A stretch of 64,000 bases of DNA from Lysobacter terrestris (lineage in GTDB: Bacteria > Pseudomonadota > Gammaproteobacteria > Xanthomonadales > Xanthomonadaceae): contig NZ_CP060820.1 in the NCBI RefSeq assembly GCF_014489475.1, positions 930,001-994,000 on the forward strand, given 5' to 3'. How positions within the stretch are numbered: position 1 is the stretch's first letter; each line of letters starts with the position of its first letter. The notes beneath the pieces were generated by a model. That model was not told the origin of the DNA, made no database searches, and was given only the letters and a program-made list of their open reading frames with translations. The translations under genes and the position numbers were made by a program. Below, piece by piece: positions 63,953 to 64,000 of this stretch.

Positions 63953-64000
63953 CGACCAAGGCCAGCGAACCGGTCAGCATCCGCCTGCTCGATCGCGAAT
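63949..64000 (+). CDS. zapA: Cell-division protein ZapA, 5' end only
   Basis: 17 codons from a GTG at 63949, reading TKASEPVSIRLLDRE, the conserved start of ZapA. ZapA bundles FtsZ filaments at mid-cell. The window ends here; ssrS (6S RNA) normally follows downstream and is not in this window. Confidence 0.8.
   Translation, partial: MTTKASEPVSIRLLDRE

Overview
The window is very GC-rich, densely coded chromosomal DNA of a gammaproteobacterium of the Xanthomonadaceae/Lysobacteraceae (Lysobacter- or Luteimonas-like). The assignment rests on the PhoP sequence, the long form of TrpS, hppD/hmgA and kynA catabolic genes, a branched-chain-type E1alpha/E1beta/E2 set, and several families of REP-like inverted repeats. 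No prophage, insertion sequence, CRISPR array or plasmid function was seen. Gene boundaries come from reading frames, start-codon context and motif recognition; no database search was possible.

Layout. 1-13.7 kb: partial trpG, a two-component pair, a small secreted protein, trpE, rpe and a J-domain protein (all minus), then purC, small membrane proteins and an EamA exporter (plus), then a cation-antiporter operon (CaCA exchanger, nhaA, epimerase; minus). 13.7-20.3 kb: aromatic amino-acid catabolism: hmgA and hppD, a divergent marR whose likely operator sits inside the hppD core promoter, a POT peptide transporter and kynA. 20.4-28.4 kb: a 1219-aa secreted nuclease, three 2-oxoacid dehydrogenase genes and a VOC protein. 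28.4-34.7 kb: an NTF2-like protein, a GAF-GGDEF protein, trpS, a lipoprotein, csbD, two entericidin-like lipoproteins and arginase. 34.7-43.4 kb: tRNA-Thr(TGT), a SPOR protein, coaX, birA, mtfA, phoQ, phoP with an upstream secreted protein, an arginine-deiminase-fold enzyme and dusA.

43.4-51.0 kb holds the most distinctive locus: two tandem paralogous galactose-oxidase-like copper radical oxidases with intact Cys-Tyr cofactor and copper ligands, membrane-anchored at the N-terminus and extended by two alternating repeat modules. One module type occurs eight times, always exactly 83 residues, with a conserved cysteine pair. 51-56 kb carries a run of small secreted proteins of unknown role (basic Gly/Lys-tailed, Tyr/Arg/Asp-rich, EF-hand). 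56-64 kb carries a lytic transglycosylase, pepP, ygfB, a 1516-aa propeller-PAS-GGDEF-EAL sensor, and the start of zapB-like/zapA.

How parts relate: the tyrosine/phenylalanine route (HppD then HmgA) and the tryptophan route (KynA) lie together with a peptide importer that could feed them, next to tryptophan biosynthesis (trpE, trpG) and charging (trpS). The secreted nuclease, transglycosylase, repeat-bearing oxidases and small exported proteins point to an envelope- and matrix-active lifestyle, with at least two c-di-GMP enzymes and PhoPQ as candidate regulators.
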